Positions 8,963 through 16,964 of a stretch of 29,662 bases of DNA are shown piece by piece. Position 1 is the stretch's first letter. Each line of letters starts with the position of its first letter. The position numbers were made by a program, and so were the translations under genes. This DNA comes from a virus, in IMG/VR virus record IMGVR_UViG_3300006754_000096, positions 1 to 29,662 of that record; one strand, written 5' to 3'. The notes beneath the pieces are model-generated. The model had not been told where the DNA came from, made no database searches, and saw only the letters and a list, made by a program, of their open reading frames with translations.

Positions 8963-11899
8963 TTAAGTATCCCCAAATGTATAGTAAAATAGAATGTTAG
9001 AATAACTAGGAGTCAATGTATGGGTAGTTGCACATGGTTGTTTTCCTTTATGCATAGAAATCTCATAAAGTTCTCCAAAGAATTGTTCTGCATTTGAGGC
9101 TCCCCTACCAATCTTACAATCACTTGGATGTAATGTGAGTGAATTAAGTGAATGGCTTTGCTTTTTCAATAGTGCATTATTCAACCATAATTCTACACTA
9201 CCACCTTTGAGGAATACTAATGCTATCTTGTAAGTTTGTTCAAGATACAATGCTTCTTTCAATTGGTCAGTATAAATTGTAGAAGTTACTGTAGTAGCAG
9301 GATTTTCTGCTAATGTGATAACACTATTACTAGAACTGGAAACTGTTCCAATCAATGTCGTGCTTGAATCGTATATCTTATTTCCAGTGCCAATTTCTGA
9401 TGCTTCATTTGCTCCTACACTAATCTGATTAGTTTGAGTAGACCAACTGCCTAATGTCACACCTGATGAAATGTTATTGAGAGCAGAAGCCTCCTGACCA
9501 CCATTAGTAGTAGTGTTCACAGTTAACATATTGTCAGCCCTAGATACTGTTAGACTTCCATCATGTCCATCTTCATGCTCTATGGCAGTCTTGAGATTAG
9601 CAGCACTTGCATCTGTGTCTCCCCCATTCCGAAAATAGATGTATGTGTCATCATCATAACCTGTGGCTTCTGTTGTTGAAGCGTGATATTTCCTATTCTC
9701 TCCGGCTGCGTCTGTGATAGAGATGTATGCGTTTGGAGAAGTAATATTTGCTCCACCAGTAAAAGAACTTCTAGTAGTCTTAGAAGTATTACTAAGTGTA
9801 ATGGTAGTATTTCCAGCAGTTCCTGTAGTTCCTTGAGTTAGTGTCAATACTCCTGAAGACCTACTTACTGTAATACTTCCATCATGTCCATTGGTATGTT
9901 CTATAGCCGATTTTAAATTAGTGGCTGTCGCTGTAGCACTAGCCCCTTCTTGAAAGGCTATGCCACCCGAAACAGACCCTATTGAACCATTGTTGTTACT
10001 ACCAGTAGCAATAACATCTCCATTTGCTACAGGGACATATCTTCTAGTAACTGCACTTCCAGCCGCATCTATTAACTCAATATATGGTGTGCTTGACCCA
10101 TTGACTACATTTGTTCCATTTGCAAATCCAGTGACAACTACATCACTACTACCTAAACCAGTTAAAGAAATAGTGTTGTTTCCTGCGGTTCCAGTAGTTG
10201 CCTGTGTTAAAGTCAATGGATTATTTGTAGTAGAAACAGTAATTGTTCCATTATGTCCATTGGAATGTTCTATTGCTGCTTTCAAAGTATTAGCAGTACC
10301 ATTTAGACTACTTCCATTTTTGTAGAATACTACATTGACTGAACCATTGTTAGTTGTCCCTGTGCTTCCAGTAGCAGTACCATTAAAATCAGTGGCTTTG
10401 TAATTTTTAGCAGTACCAGCAGTATTTGTTATCGTGATATAGGAATTGACTTCTGTACCTGCATCCCCACCAGTTATATCTGTGATAGCGAAATCATTCC
10501 CATCATAACCACTACCTAGAGTTATACCTCCATTCCATATTGCTGTTGCTTGTTGTGTCAACAAATCAACTGTATCATTAGTTAAAGGTTGAGATGCTAT
10601 TATGCCAGCACTTAACCCATTAATGGCATTAATAGAAGCAATCAAATTACCAGCAGTCCCATTTACAGTCCCATCAATGAGAAACATATACGAATTCGCA
10701 TTCCACCCTAATTGTCCGGCTAAAATGCCACCATTAGCATTATTGCCCCCACTACTTCTAGGGTACAAATAATAAGTCGTAGTATTATTGTCTAAACTAA
10801 TGAAATCTGTATCTTTATCAGCAACATCTACTTGAGAAGGAACTGATTTTATCACAATATTTCCAGTACCTGCACTTTGTCCTGTATCTGCTGGAACAGT
10901 ATAATCTGAACCACTACCACCAATATCTATCGTGGCAGTGGCAGAAAGGGCTGAAGCATAATTAGTAACATCACCATCACCTGTAATTGATACAGTACCT
11001 GTGGCTGCTGTTGCAGGAGTATTAGTAGGGAGAGAAGTAGAAGATATTGTAATATCTGATGCGGGATAAGCATTAGAAGCAGAAGCAGATATTAGTTGAT
11101 GTGAAGTAGCATTATTCGAATAATAGCCTGAATCATCATAATATCCAAATAACGTATTTTCAGCAGTGATTACTGGTAGTGCGGTTTCAATTGTCTCAGT
11201 AGTACCATCTTCTGTAAGTTTGGCAACTATCTTGTATTCTGCTGGTTGATTGTAAGAACTACCTGTAGCACTTGTTGTATTTTCTAAATATAATTTAAGA
11301 TTTGTATTATGAAACAACATCATCTTTTGCGTAAGATAATTAGATGTTCCAAGATAATTTACACTTTCGTATGTAGCCCTTACTGGATTAGAATAGTCAT
11401 CACTAGGATAGGGAGGAGTCTTTGCTGAAGTCAAAATTCCATGTCTTCCGGCAGTTCTGCTACCTATTCCATTTACATCATAAGGCGTAATAATTGCTTC
11501 TAATGTAAATGAATCATCATGCGCCCAAATGCCTCTGTTTCTAGTAACCCCACTAGTAGTCACATGCTTTTTCAGATTTTCATTATTAGCCAACGCTACA
11601 GCATTAATTGCTTCAAGAGTAATTTGAGTGGCTGTAATTGCACTGACAATTCCTACTTCACCTGTGCCTGTAGCATCGAAAACAGTATCCCCAACCTCAA
11701 ATTTAGTAGTAGCATCTACTGTATCTACTGCAATAGTGGTGCTTGCGTTTGAAGTATACGTCGCGTTAACAAGAACTCCTGATGACTCAACAGCAGTAGC
11801 ACCCTGCGTTATTGCCATATTATAATCGAGATTGAGATAGCCATTACACATCAATGGGAAAACTAACTTGTATGAATTCTCAATATATGCATTGACCAT
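8963..11899 (-). CDS. Tail adhesin with LamG-like fold interrupted by repeats
   Basis: The product has 978 residues from ATG 11899, or 980 from an in-frame GTG at 11905 that overlaps the upstream stop. The N-terminal part contains IWAHDDSFTLEAIITPYDVN and later QKMMLFHNTNLKLYLENT. The C-terminal 95 residues contain YKIALVFLKGGSVELWLNN and LYEISMHKGKQ. Together these look like the two halves of a laminin-G/concanavalin-like jelly roll, a carbohydrate-binding fold. Residues about 240-880 are Thr/Ser/Gly/Asn-rich and hold about four repeats of 110-120 residues, three of them with the signature LKxAIEHxxGHxG. Its place between the Dit-like protein and the hub suggests a baseplate-borne adhesin. 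No catalytic motif is evident. Confidence 0.65.
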   Translation of the reverse strand: MVNAYIENSYKLVFPLMCNGYLNLDYNMAITQGATAVESSGVLVNATYTSNASTTIAVDTVDATTKFEVGDTVFDATGTGEVGIVSAITATQITLEAINAVALANNENLKKHVTTSGVTRNRGIWAHDDSFTLEAIITPYDVNGIGSRTAGRHGILTSAKTPPYPSDDYSNPVRATYESVNYLGTSNYLTQKMMLFHNTNLKLYLENTTSATGSSYNQPAEYKIVAKLTEDGTTETIETALPVITAENTLFGYYDDSGYYSNNATSHQLISASASNAYPASDITISSTSLPTNTPATAATGTVSITGDGDVTNYASALSATATIDIGGSGSDYTVPADTGQSAGTGNIVIKSVPSQVDVADKDTDFISLDNNTTTYYLYPRSSGGNNANGGILAGQLGWNANSYMFLIDGTVNGTAGNLIASINAINGLSAGIIASQPLTNDTVDLLTQQATAIWNGGITLGSGYDGNDFAITDITGGDAGTEVNSYITITNTAGTAKNYKATDFNGTATGSTGTTNNGSVNVVFYKNGSSLNGTANTLKAAIEHSNGHNGTITVSTTNNPLTLTQATTGTAGNNTISLTGLGSSDVVVTGFANGTNVVNGSSTPYIELIDAAGSAVTRRYVPVANGDVIATGSNNNGSIGSVSGGIAFQEGASATATATNLKSAIEHTNGHDGSITVSRSSGVLTLTQGTTGTAGNTTITLSNTSKTTRSSFTGGANITSPNAYISITDAAGENRKYHASTTEATGYDDDTYIYFRNGGDTDASAANLKTAIEHEDGHDGSLTVSRADNMLTVNTTTNGGQEASALNNISSGVTLGSWSTQTNQISVGANEASEIGTGNKIYDSSTTLIGTVSSSSNSVITLAENPATTVTSTIYTDQLKEALYLEQTYKIALVFLKGGSVELWLNNALLKKQSHSLNSLTLHPSDCKIGRGASNAEQFFGELYEISMHKGKQPCATTHTLTPSYSNILFYYTFGDT
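9450..10830 (-). repeat. Four degenerate tandem protein repeats of ~115 residues
   Basis: The signature lines, in transcription order, are AGNLIASINAINGLSAG, ANTLKAAIEHSNGHNG, ATNLKSAIEHTNGHDG and ANLKTAIEHEDGHDG. The last three are followed by TxTVS....LT(L/V), TTGTAGN-like turns and a new domain starting with Y(I)xITxxAG. Similarity is still visible at DNA level: variants of 'ccat(c/t)atgtccat' followed by 'tgttctat' or 'tgctctat' recur near 9558, 9888 and 10250. The first unit is the most diverged. This looks like duplication of a beta-sandwich module within the adhesin. Confidence 0.7.
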
Positions 11900-11901
11900 G
11901 T

Positions 11902-12621
11902 TCACCCATCCAAGAAGTTATCAGCCAGTACCAATGCTTCTTCGAATTCCATATTGAAAGTGACTACAGGAAATTCCGTACCTGTCAGAGCAGTACCGAA
12001 GGACCGAATAAATCCAGTCACTCCCATAGCATTTTCATCACTAGCAGTTGTTGATTCAAAATAACTAGCATTACCATCAGTACCCTGAAATTTTGTAAAT
12101 GAATTATCATACCCTCTATTCTTCCATGAAAAGGGAATGGTAATTAATTCTGAGATATCCACAGCACTAGCATGGTTTGGGTCATGAGTATTATCGTGAT
12201 AATCAAAGTTCTTGTTTACTCGACTAGGAATGAGAATGACTAATTTATTCAAGGATTGGTCATCTTGAAGTGCGCTTGAATCTACATAGGAATGTAGGAG
12301 TTGTGCTAATTCAAATGATGTCATCGCCACTGTAGAAGGGTCTTCTGCTCCCCCCTTGTTTTTGATAATGGTTTGGCCTAGTAATACACCTTCCAAACTA
12401 ATTGTCTTTTGTGCCATACCTATGTCTAATGCTAGATTGGTAGCCTCTCCTCTAATTGCCCCTGAGAATGGAATTGGTACATTCATCACACTCTTATTCG
12501 TTTGAATATTTATTGAATTTACAAAAAGTGGAATGCGATTCTGTTGACCAGTATTGAACCCATCATTTCGCCTTTGCAGTTCTAAGAACACTTTGAAATT
12601 TGTGAAAGATTCGCCCGCCAT
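11902..12621 (-). CDS. Distal tail (Dit-like) or baseplate protein
   Basis: The product has 239 residues from ATG 12621, which shares a base with the upstream stop (TGATG); AGGAGG at 12628-12633 lies 6 bases before it. The N-terminal 75 residues (RIPLFVNSINIQTNKSV, then ISLEGVLLGQTI) have the layout of distal-tail or baseplate beta domains that set a constraint such as 'xxISLxGxL'. The C-terminal part ends in FPVVTFNMEFEEALVLADNF. Position directly after the tape measure and before the adhesin and hub is where a Dit protein normally lies, joining tail tube and tip. I cannot confirm the family from sequence alone, so this is mostly a gene-order call. Confidence 0.5.
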   Translation of the reverse strand: MAGESFTNFKVFLELQRRNDGFNTGQQNRIPLFVNSINIQTNKSVMNVPIPFSGAIRGEATNLALDIGMAQKTISLEGVLLGQTIIKNKGGAEDPSTVAMTSFELAQLLHSYVDSSALQDDQSLNKLVILIPSRVNKNFDYHDNTHDPNHASAVDISELITIPFSWKNRGYDNSFTKFQGTDGNASYFESTTASDENAMGVTGFIRSFGTALTGTEFPVVTFNMEFEEALVLADNFLDG

Positions 12622-13970
12622 CAAAATCCTCCTGTAGCACTTGTGGTTCTATTCATGCGTATTCCTATCTCTCTCGCAACCTTCTGTGCGATATCGCGTA
12701 TCTCCATATCAGATGCACCTACGCGCCCATTAACATGAACGTGTATAGTATTCCCACCCATTCCCCTACTTGTCGCATTGGAGTGAACTCTTGCACCTGC
12801 TGGTAATGATACTAATTCCGGTCCTTCTTCTCCTACTAGGGCTATTCCATCAGAACCTGCAAGCAATCCTCTTGCCCCTCCTCCTAAGAATTTAGGCAAC
12901 TTTGCCTTGATTCCAGCAATTATTGATGCGCCTAATGCTCTCAAAGCAGCAACCACAATCTTGCCTAATGCCACCACTGCCGCTACTAGAATGACAAACA
13001 CCGAAAGGAATACTGTCCTCATCCCCTCCCATACTTTTCCAAAGTCACCTTCAAAAATTCCTTTGAGTATCGTCCATATTCCATCTAACATCTCCGATAG
13101 GCGTTCTTTGATAATCCGCATTTCGTTGCCTATTCCTCCCATACCGTCTAAGAACTTCTTGAATCTAGGCCACATCTTTCGTAATATCATCATTACCAAA
13201 GTTGCACCCATGATGAACAACATTACTTTGAGGAAAAAAGATAGTCCCACATCGATTAATCTACCCAATTTAGTTAACTTCTTTCCCATCCATTCTCTAA
13301 CCTTTTTTCCTTTCGCTGCCCAAGTAGTTTGCTTGTGAATATCTCTAGCCATTTTTAACTTTTGAAACATTCTTGTAAATTTATTTCTAGTAAATCCAAA
13401 TGGCCCTTTTGCTTCTACCATCTTATTTTTATATTCGCCTGTTTCTTTGTCCTTTTCCAATTCTTGAACCATTCCTTTGTCGCCTTTGAGGAATTCCATT
13501 ACTCCTGCTTTGCCCCCACCACCCATTTTCTCTTCTAGAGCAGTGATTGTTTTGGAATATTGTTCAGTTATTTCTTGTTCTGCTTCTTTAGCAGCCGCAA
13601 TGTCACTATAACCTTGAGCAATTTTACCTTTCATCACGGCTTGATAATACTCAGATTTTGTTACGTTCTCCAAATCATATTTCAATCCTGTCATTGTTTT
13701 GCCCATTTTTTGAGCAGCCTCTGTTTGCTCCAATTGAGATTTCAACATTTTATTGTTGGCTTCATTGAACACATTGATAACGTTACCCACAGCACGAATG
13801 CGGTTTTGTAACTTCCAAAGACCGGAACCTGAAAGTATCCTTGAAGCAATATTCCAAAGTTTGCTCTCATTAGATATCTGACCAAACTTAACAACGAGAC
13901 TATCTGTTTCTGCATTGAGTAGGGAAATAGCATCTGTAAGTGCAGAAGTGGAAGAAGCAACATCTGCCAT
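12621..13970 (-). CDS. Tail tape measure protein
   Basis: The product has 449 residues. The N-terminal half is helical and charged. Hydrophobic stretches fall around residues 243-265 (FFLKVMLFIMGATLVMMILR) and 320-355 (VFLSVFVILVAAVVALGKIV). The C-terminus has GIALVGEEGPELVSLPAGAR, a signature seen near the end of many phage tape measure proteins, followed by a short TIHVHVNG segment. It follows the tail chaperones and precedes the tip genes, the canonical place. The length is short for the family; at about 0.15 nm per residue it would give a tail near 67 nm. Its ATG starts one base after the stop of the frameshift extension of the chaperone gene. Confidence 0.85.
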   Translation of the reverse strand: MADVASSTSALTDAISLLNAETDSLVVKFGQISNESKLWNIASRILSGSGLWKLQNRIRAVGNVINVFNEANNKMLKSQLEQTEAAQKMGKTMTGLKYDLENVTKSEYYQAVMKGKIAQGYSDIAAAKEAEQEITEQYSKTITALEEKMGGGGKAGVMEFLKGDKGMVQELEKDKETGEYKNKMVEAKGPFGFTRNKFTRMFQKLKMARDIHKQTTWAAKGKKVREWMGKKLTKLGRLIDVGLSFFLKVMLFIMGATLVMMILRKMWPRFKKFLDGMGGIGNEMRIIKERLSEMLDGIWTILKGIFEGDFGKVWEGMRTVFLSVFVILVAAVVALGKIVVAALRALGASIIAGIKAKLPKFLGGGARGLLAGSDGIALVGEEGPELVSLPAGARVHSNATSRGMGGNTIHVHVNGRVGASDMEIRDIAQKVAREIGIRMNRTTSATGGF

Positions 13971-13971
13971 T

Positions 13972-14531
13972 CTAACTACTCCTACTTGCCTTTTCTATTT
14001 CCCTGCCTTTGAGTGCTTCCACTTCCCCATGAATCATCAGCATATCCAACATCGTAGACATTGGCGTGTGTTGTGCGTCAAGTGGATTGATTGCGAAGAT
14101 TTTGCAGTAAGTGTATAGAAGGATTTGAGCGACTATCTTAGGGTCGCTTTTTCTTCCTTCTATTGCTTTCCTAACTAATCTTCTTTTCCCGTATCAGCCT
14201 CCATTATATCAGCGAAAGGATTCGGTAGAACGTCTTTCAATTGGTTTCCAATGTATGGACTCAATCTCAAAATTTCTACAGTAGATAATTGAGGCTCAGT
14301 TTTCTCAATGAACTGTTCTGCCATGAATCGATACATCTTATTCAGGTCTAAGTTCATACTGTTTTCTTTCATATCCATGACCGAAGATAAGGCTTGTTCT
14401 ACTTGTAGCCAAGTAGGTTCCCTAATCCATATTTTCATCACTTCGGATGAATCCGGGCTTACTTTCAGTTCATGGCATTCTGTTTCTGTTCTTGCGAACA
14501 GCATATTCTTGTCGCTTACTAATACTGTCAT
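13972..14531 (-). CDS. Tail assembly chaperone GT fusion made by -1 frameshift
   Basis: Ribosomes slipping back one base at GGGAAAA (14184-14190) would leave the G frame before its TAG at 14175-14177 and continue through 70 more codons, ending at TAG 13972-13974, one base before the tape measure ATG. The extension reads RRLVRKAIEGRKSDPKIVAQ, ILLYTYCKIFAINPLDAQHT, PMSTMLDMLMIHGEVEALKG and REIEKASRSS. The fusion would have 186 residues. No stop codon interrupts the shifted frame, and without it about 200 bases here would hold no gene. This matches the lambda G/GT arrangement between tail tube and tape measure. The product is predicted to bind tape measure and tube subunits during tail assembly. 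Frameshifting itself is inferred. Confidence 0.8.
14128..14148 (-). other. Hairpin downstream of frameshift site
   Basis: AGCGAC and GTCGCT form a perfect 6-bp stem around a 9-base loop on the minus-strand transcript. It begins about 35 bases after the slippery site, inside the T extension. Stimulatory structures normally sit 5-9 bases downstream, so it may be unrelated or part of a larger fold. Confidence 0.35.
14175..14531 (-). CDS. Tail assembly chaperone G (0-frame product)
   Basis: The 118-residue product starts at ATG 14531, with AGGTGG 10 bases upstream; an in-frame TTG at 14567 is a weaker alternative. The protein (MTVLVSDKNMLFARTETECH at its start, then REPTWLQVEQALSSVMDMKE) is mostly helical with a conserved-looking hydrophobic middle. 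From family knowledge, this size, the position between tail tube and tape measure, and the overlapping -1 frame identify it as the short tail assembly chaperone, like lambda gpG. It ends DTGKED. Without the frameshift there would be no reason to call it more specifically than a hypothetical tail protein. Confidence 0.78.
   Translation of the reverse strand: MTVLVSDKNMLFARTETECHELKVSPDSSEVMKIWIREPTWLQVEQALSSVMDMKENSMNLDLNKMYRFMAEQFIEKTEPQLSTVEILRLSPYIGNQLKDVLPNPFADIMEADTGKED
14184..14190 (-). promoter_or_regulatory. Programmed -1 frameshift slippery site GGGAAAA
   Basis: In the zero frame the codons are ACG GGA AAA GAA GAT TAG. The heptamer G GGA AAA matches the X XXY YYZ rule, so both tRNAs can re-pair as GGG AAA. 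The equivalent lambda site is GGGAAAG. The stop of the zero frame is only two codons later. Confidence 0.85.
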
Positions 14532-14603
14532 TTTATTCAATCCACCTATTACTAACTTACCAAACAAACAAACAGTGTTTGGTGGAATTTGAAATTATGT
14601 TGC

Positions 14604-16169
14604 TTAATTTTGTGTAGCAACACCTCCAATGGAGACTATGCCCCAAGTGCCTTGATAGGTGGCTGCATCCAATGTCCTTGCCGATACAGTCAACTCTACC
14701 TCTACTGGTCCCTTGTCTTCAGGGAAAGGAATTGATACGCCATTGACTAAGTAGTTAGAAAACGTGAGTTGGAACTTGTCTCCATTGCTTTTAGCGAATG
14801 AGAAATCAATAACACCAGTAGTATGTTCTGTTTCACTTCTCAGTTCATCCCATAGTTTTGTGTCAGTAATGAGCATAGTGAAAGACAACTCATATGTGCG
14901 CTGTGCCGGAAGATGCGCAGAAGTCACTTCCCTACTATAATTACCAACGAACCTTTGAGGCTGTAAATTATTTGCTATTGCTATTGAACCAGATTTGATT
15001 CGTGCATACGTTTGACCAAATACCTTGATTGCTCCTTCTGAGAACATAAAGGGTTGATTGTTAGCATCGGTACTATAATTCTGTAAATCGCCAACAGTTA
15101 TCTTACCACCATTTGGAATATGCCCATTGAAATCTGAATGTATGTCAGTATTGGGAATATCAAATGCTCGACGGGTGACATAATCAATACTACACTTGAC
15201 TTCTTGTGCTTCCTCAAAATTCAGTGTTAGGTTATTCACTTGACAACCAGTGAACACTCGTGATAGCATGTTCTCATTAGGGTTATTCGTATCAAGAATG
15301 GTAGTTGCGGTTCGCCCATCCTTCCCATACACTACTTCTAAAGAGAAAGAAGGAAGAATGTCACCATTGACTTCTGTGAATGTATATGCTATTGGATTGC
15401 CAGTCCACTTGAATATATCAGCATTCATACTTGCATCGTCATGCCTATATCTTGGTACATTAGAAACATGTATGGGTGGGTATAGACATCCACTAATACC
15501 ACGAACGATGGTTTCTGCGCTCTCATCAAGGAAATAATCATTCACAGAATCATTTGCTAATGCTGTTGTTGATTGGATGGTTGTGGTAACCCCTCCTGCT
15601 CCATCATTATCATCGATAGTCATCTTACCTAGAGTGTAGTATAACCATGAACCGTTATTCATAGAAATATCCATTGAACCTCCACTAACGGTTTCATTAC
15701 CTTTGAATTGATATGTGAGATTCCTTGTGCCACTTACTGCGAGATTCAACTGTTTCACTTCTACTTCAACATTGGGCGGATTAAATGTGTTTACTAATCC
15801 AAGCCAGTTATCTCCTAGAAGAGAAGTTTTGTCTGATGATAGAATTGGTCCCGGCACAGGTGAACCATATGCCAAGATATGCACATCTACTGCACCTGTA
15901 GGAGTTTGAGATATGTTCTCATTGAAAGTAATAGTTAGACTTGAATTATCTTTGATAACTAGATATTGCTCAGGTGTAGTATTGTTATTCGTTTCGATTT
16001 TAGCCACACATCCTTTGTATAGACCCGGAATCAAAAGGAAGTCATCATCTACTGTCCCTGCCAATGTTGCAACTGCCCCACTAACTGCACATTCATCCAA
16101 AAAGATATCACACTCAGGAACCAATGTTGCCATTGCCCCCGCGCCAACAAACACTTCATTGCTTACCAA
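14604..16169 (-). CDS. Major tail tube protein
   Basis: The product has 521 residues. Two related halves can be seen: VEVKQLNLAVSGTRNLTYQF near residue 135, then a repeat of the theme further on with YARIKSGSIAIANNLQPQRF, YELSFTMLITDTKLWDELRS and FSFAKSNGDKFQLTFSNYLV, ending VEVELTVSARTLD. This 'immunoglobulin-like strand plus tube-domain' pattern fits siphovirus tail tube proteins, and the gene lies just before the chaperones. The first 130 residues (MVSNEVFVGAGAMATLVPEC on) may be a separate extension. The TTG start has AGGTGA six bases before it; the next Met is residue 13. It should polymerise into the hollow tail around the tape measure. Confidence 0.78.
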   Translation of the reverse strand: MVSNEVFVGAGAMATLVPECDIFLDECAVSGAVATLAGTVDDDFLLIPGLYKGCVAKIETNNNTTPEQYLVIKDNSSLTITFNENISQTPTGAVDVHILAYGSPVPGPILSSDKTSLLGDNWLGLVNTFNPPNVEVEVKQLNLAVSGTRNLTYQFKGNETVSGGSMDISMNNGSWLYYTLGKMTIDDNDGAGGVTTTIQSTTALANDSVNDYFLDESAETIVRGISGCLYPPIHVSNVPRYRHDDASMNADIFKWTGNPIAYTFTEVNGDILPSFSLEVVYGKDGRTATTILDTNNPNENMLSRVFTGCQVNNLTLNFEEAQEVKCSIDYVTRRAFDIPNTDIHSDFNGHIPNGGKITVGDLQNYSTDANNQPFMFSEGAIKVFGQTYARIKSGSIAIANNLQPQRFVGNYSREVTSAHLPAQRTYELSFTMLITDTKLWDELRSETEHTTGVIDFSFAKSNGDKFQLTFSNYLVNGVSIPFPEDKGPVEVELTVSARTLDAATYQGTWGIVSIGGVATQN

Positions 16170-16179
16170 ATTTAATCAC

Positions 16180-16770
16180 CTACACTGTCCGAGCGAACCT
16201 CTTCATCTCAACCGCTAACTTGTAGCCCAATAACCTTTTACCTCTGTCATTTGCCTCTGACCTACTTTGCAATTTAATGATTTCTGCGCTTTCCTCTACT
16301 GCGTTCGAAGAATTGCCATCTACATAGACTGTTGGTTTCAATGAGTTATTTTCTAAGATATAACGTGTAATTCGAAATAGTGCTTGTAGTCTATCTCGTG
16401 AATAAGTTAACCCTGTTTCAGTATTTTCGGCTGTAGGTGTTTCGCTAATGGGATAACCATCAGCAAAATCTCTCCTATGCAATACTCGTAGATGTAATGT
16501 AAAATTATATGTCTCATTTCTAACTGCATGGTCAATCGTAGGATATTCTGAACTATTGCTATCTTCATACACAATCATAATGGCTTTGCTATCTGCATCT
16601 ACCCGTCTTCCTTCATTGGGTTTGACAGAACGGATATCAATAAATTTTGGAGTTTCCGCATGACCTGATGTTATTGAGCCAGCACTCACTAATGTTGTAG
16701 CGGCGGTAGACCAATTATCAGTTAGTAGTCTAAGTATGAATGTGACTTCATCCACGAGTAATCGCCTCAC
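16180..16770 (-). CDS. Neck or tail terminator protein (putative)
   Basis: The product has 196 residues from ATG 16770, or 191 from GTG 16755, which has GAGG 9 bases upstream and may be the true start. The core reads AVRNETYNFTLHLRVLHRRD, then YSRDRLQALFRITRYILENN and KRLLGYKLAVEMKRFARTV. The alternation of a beta pair with a helix and a final strand is like tail terminator or minor tail (neck) proteins. It precedes the tail tube protein and follows two neck genes, which supports the role of capping the tail. The assignment is tentative because the sequence itself gives no unique motif. Confidence 0.45.
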   Translation of the reverse strand: MRRLLVDEVTFILRLLTDNWSTAATTLVSAGSITSGHAETPKFIDIRSVKPNEGRRVDADSKAIMIVYEDSNSSEYPTIDHAVRNETYNFTLHLRVLHRRDFADGYPISETPTAENTETGLTYSRDRLQALFRITRYILENNSLKPTVYVDGNSSNAVEESAEIIKLQSRSEANDRGKRLLGYKLAVEMKRFARTV

Positions 16771-16960
16771 TCATTTGTTTCGCAAATGCCACATCAGCCG
16801 CTTTAAGTGCCTCTACGGTAGCAACATCTTTTGATAATGCAAATTGCCCAAACCCTATTTCCTTAAGCATTTCATTGCGTTCTAATTCTCTTTCTGCCGC
16901 ATCCCTTCCAATCTTTAAGGCTCGAAGAATATTATTTTGTATCTTAGTAGGATTAGCCAT
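16748..16960 (-). CDS. Small neck-region protein, function unknown
   Basis: The most likely start is ATG 16960 (MANPTKIQNNILRALKIGRD), which lies 4 bases after the stop of the connector gene; an in-frame ATG at 17023 would add 21 basic residues that overlap that gene. The 70-residue product is predicted mainly helical, amphipathic and Ala/Glu/Lys-rich, with no Cys. It could be a second head-tail connector or a small tail protein, but nothing in the sequence decides this. The stop overlaps the start region of the next gene. Confidence 0.6.
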   Translation of the reverse strand: MANPTKIQNNILRALKIGRDAAERELERNEMLKEIGFGQFALSKDVATVEALKAADVAFAKQMSEAITRG

Positions 16961-16964
16961 AGTA

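Noticed and set aside
1-11900. Diversity-generating retroelement targeting the adhesins
   Set aside because: I see no reverse transcriptase and no template/variable repeat pair in the window.
14128-14148. Stimulatory hairpin of the frameshift
   Set aside because: It begins about 35 bases after the slippery site, too far for a usual stimulator; reported only as a hairpin.
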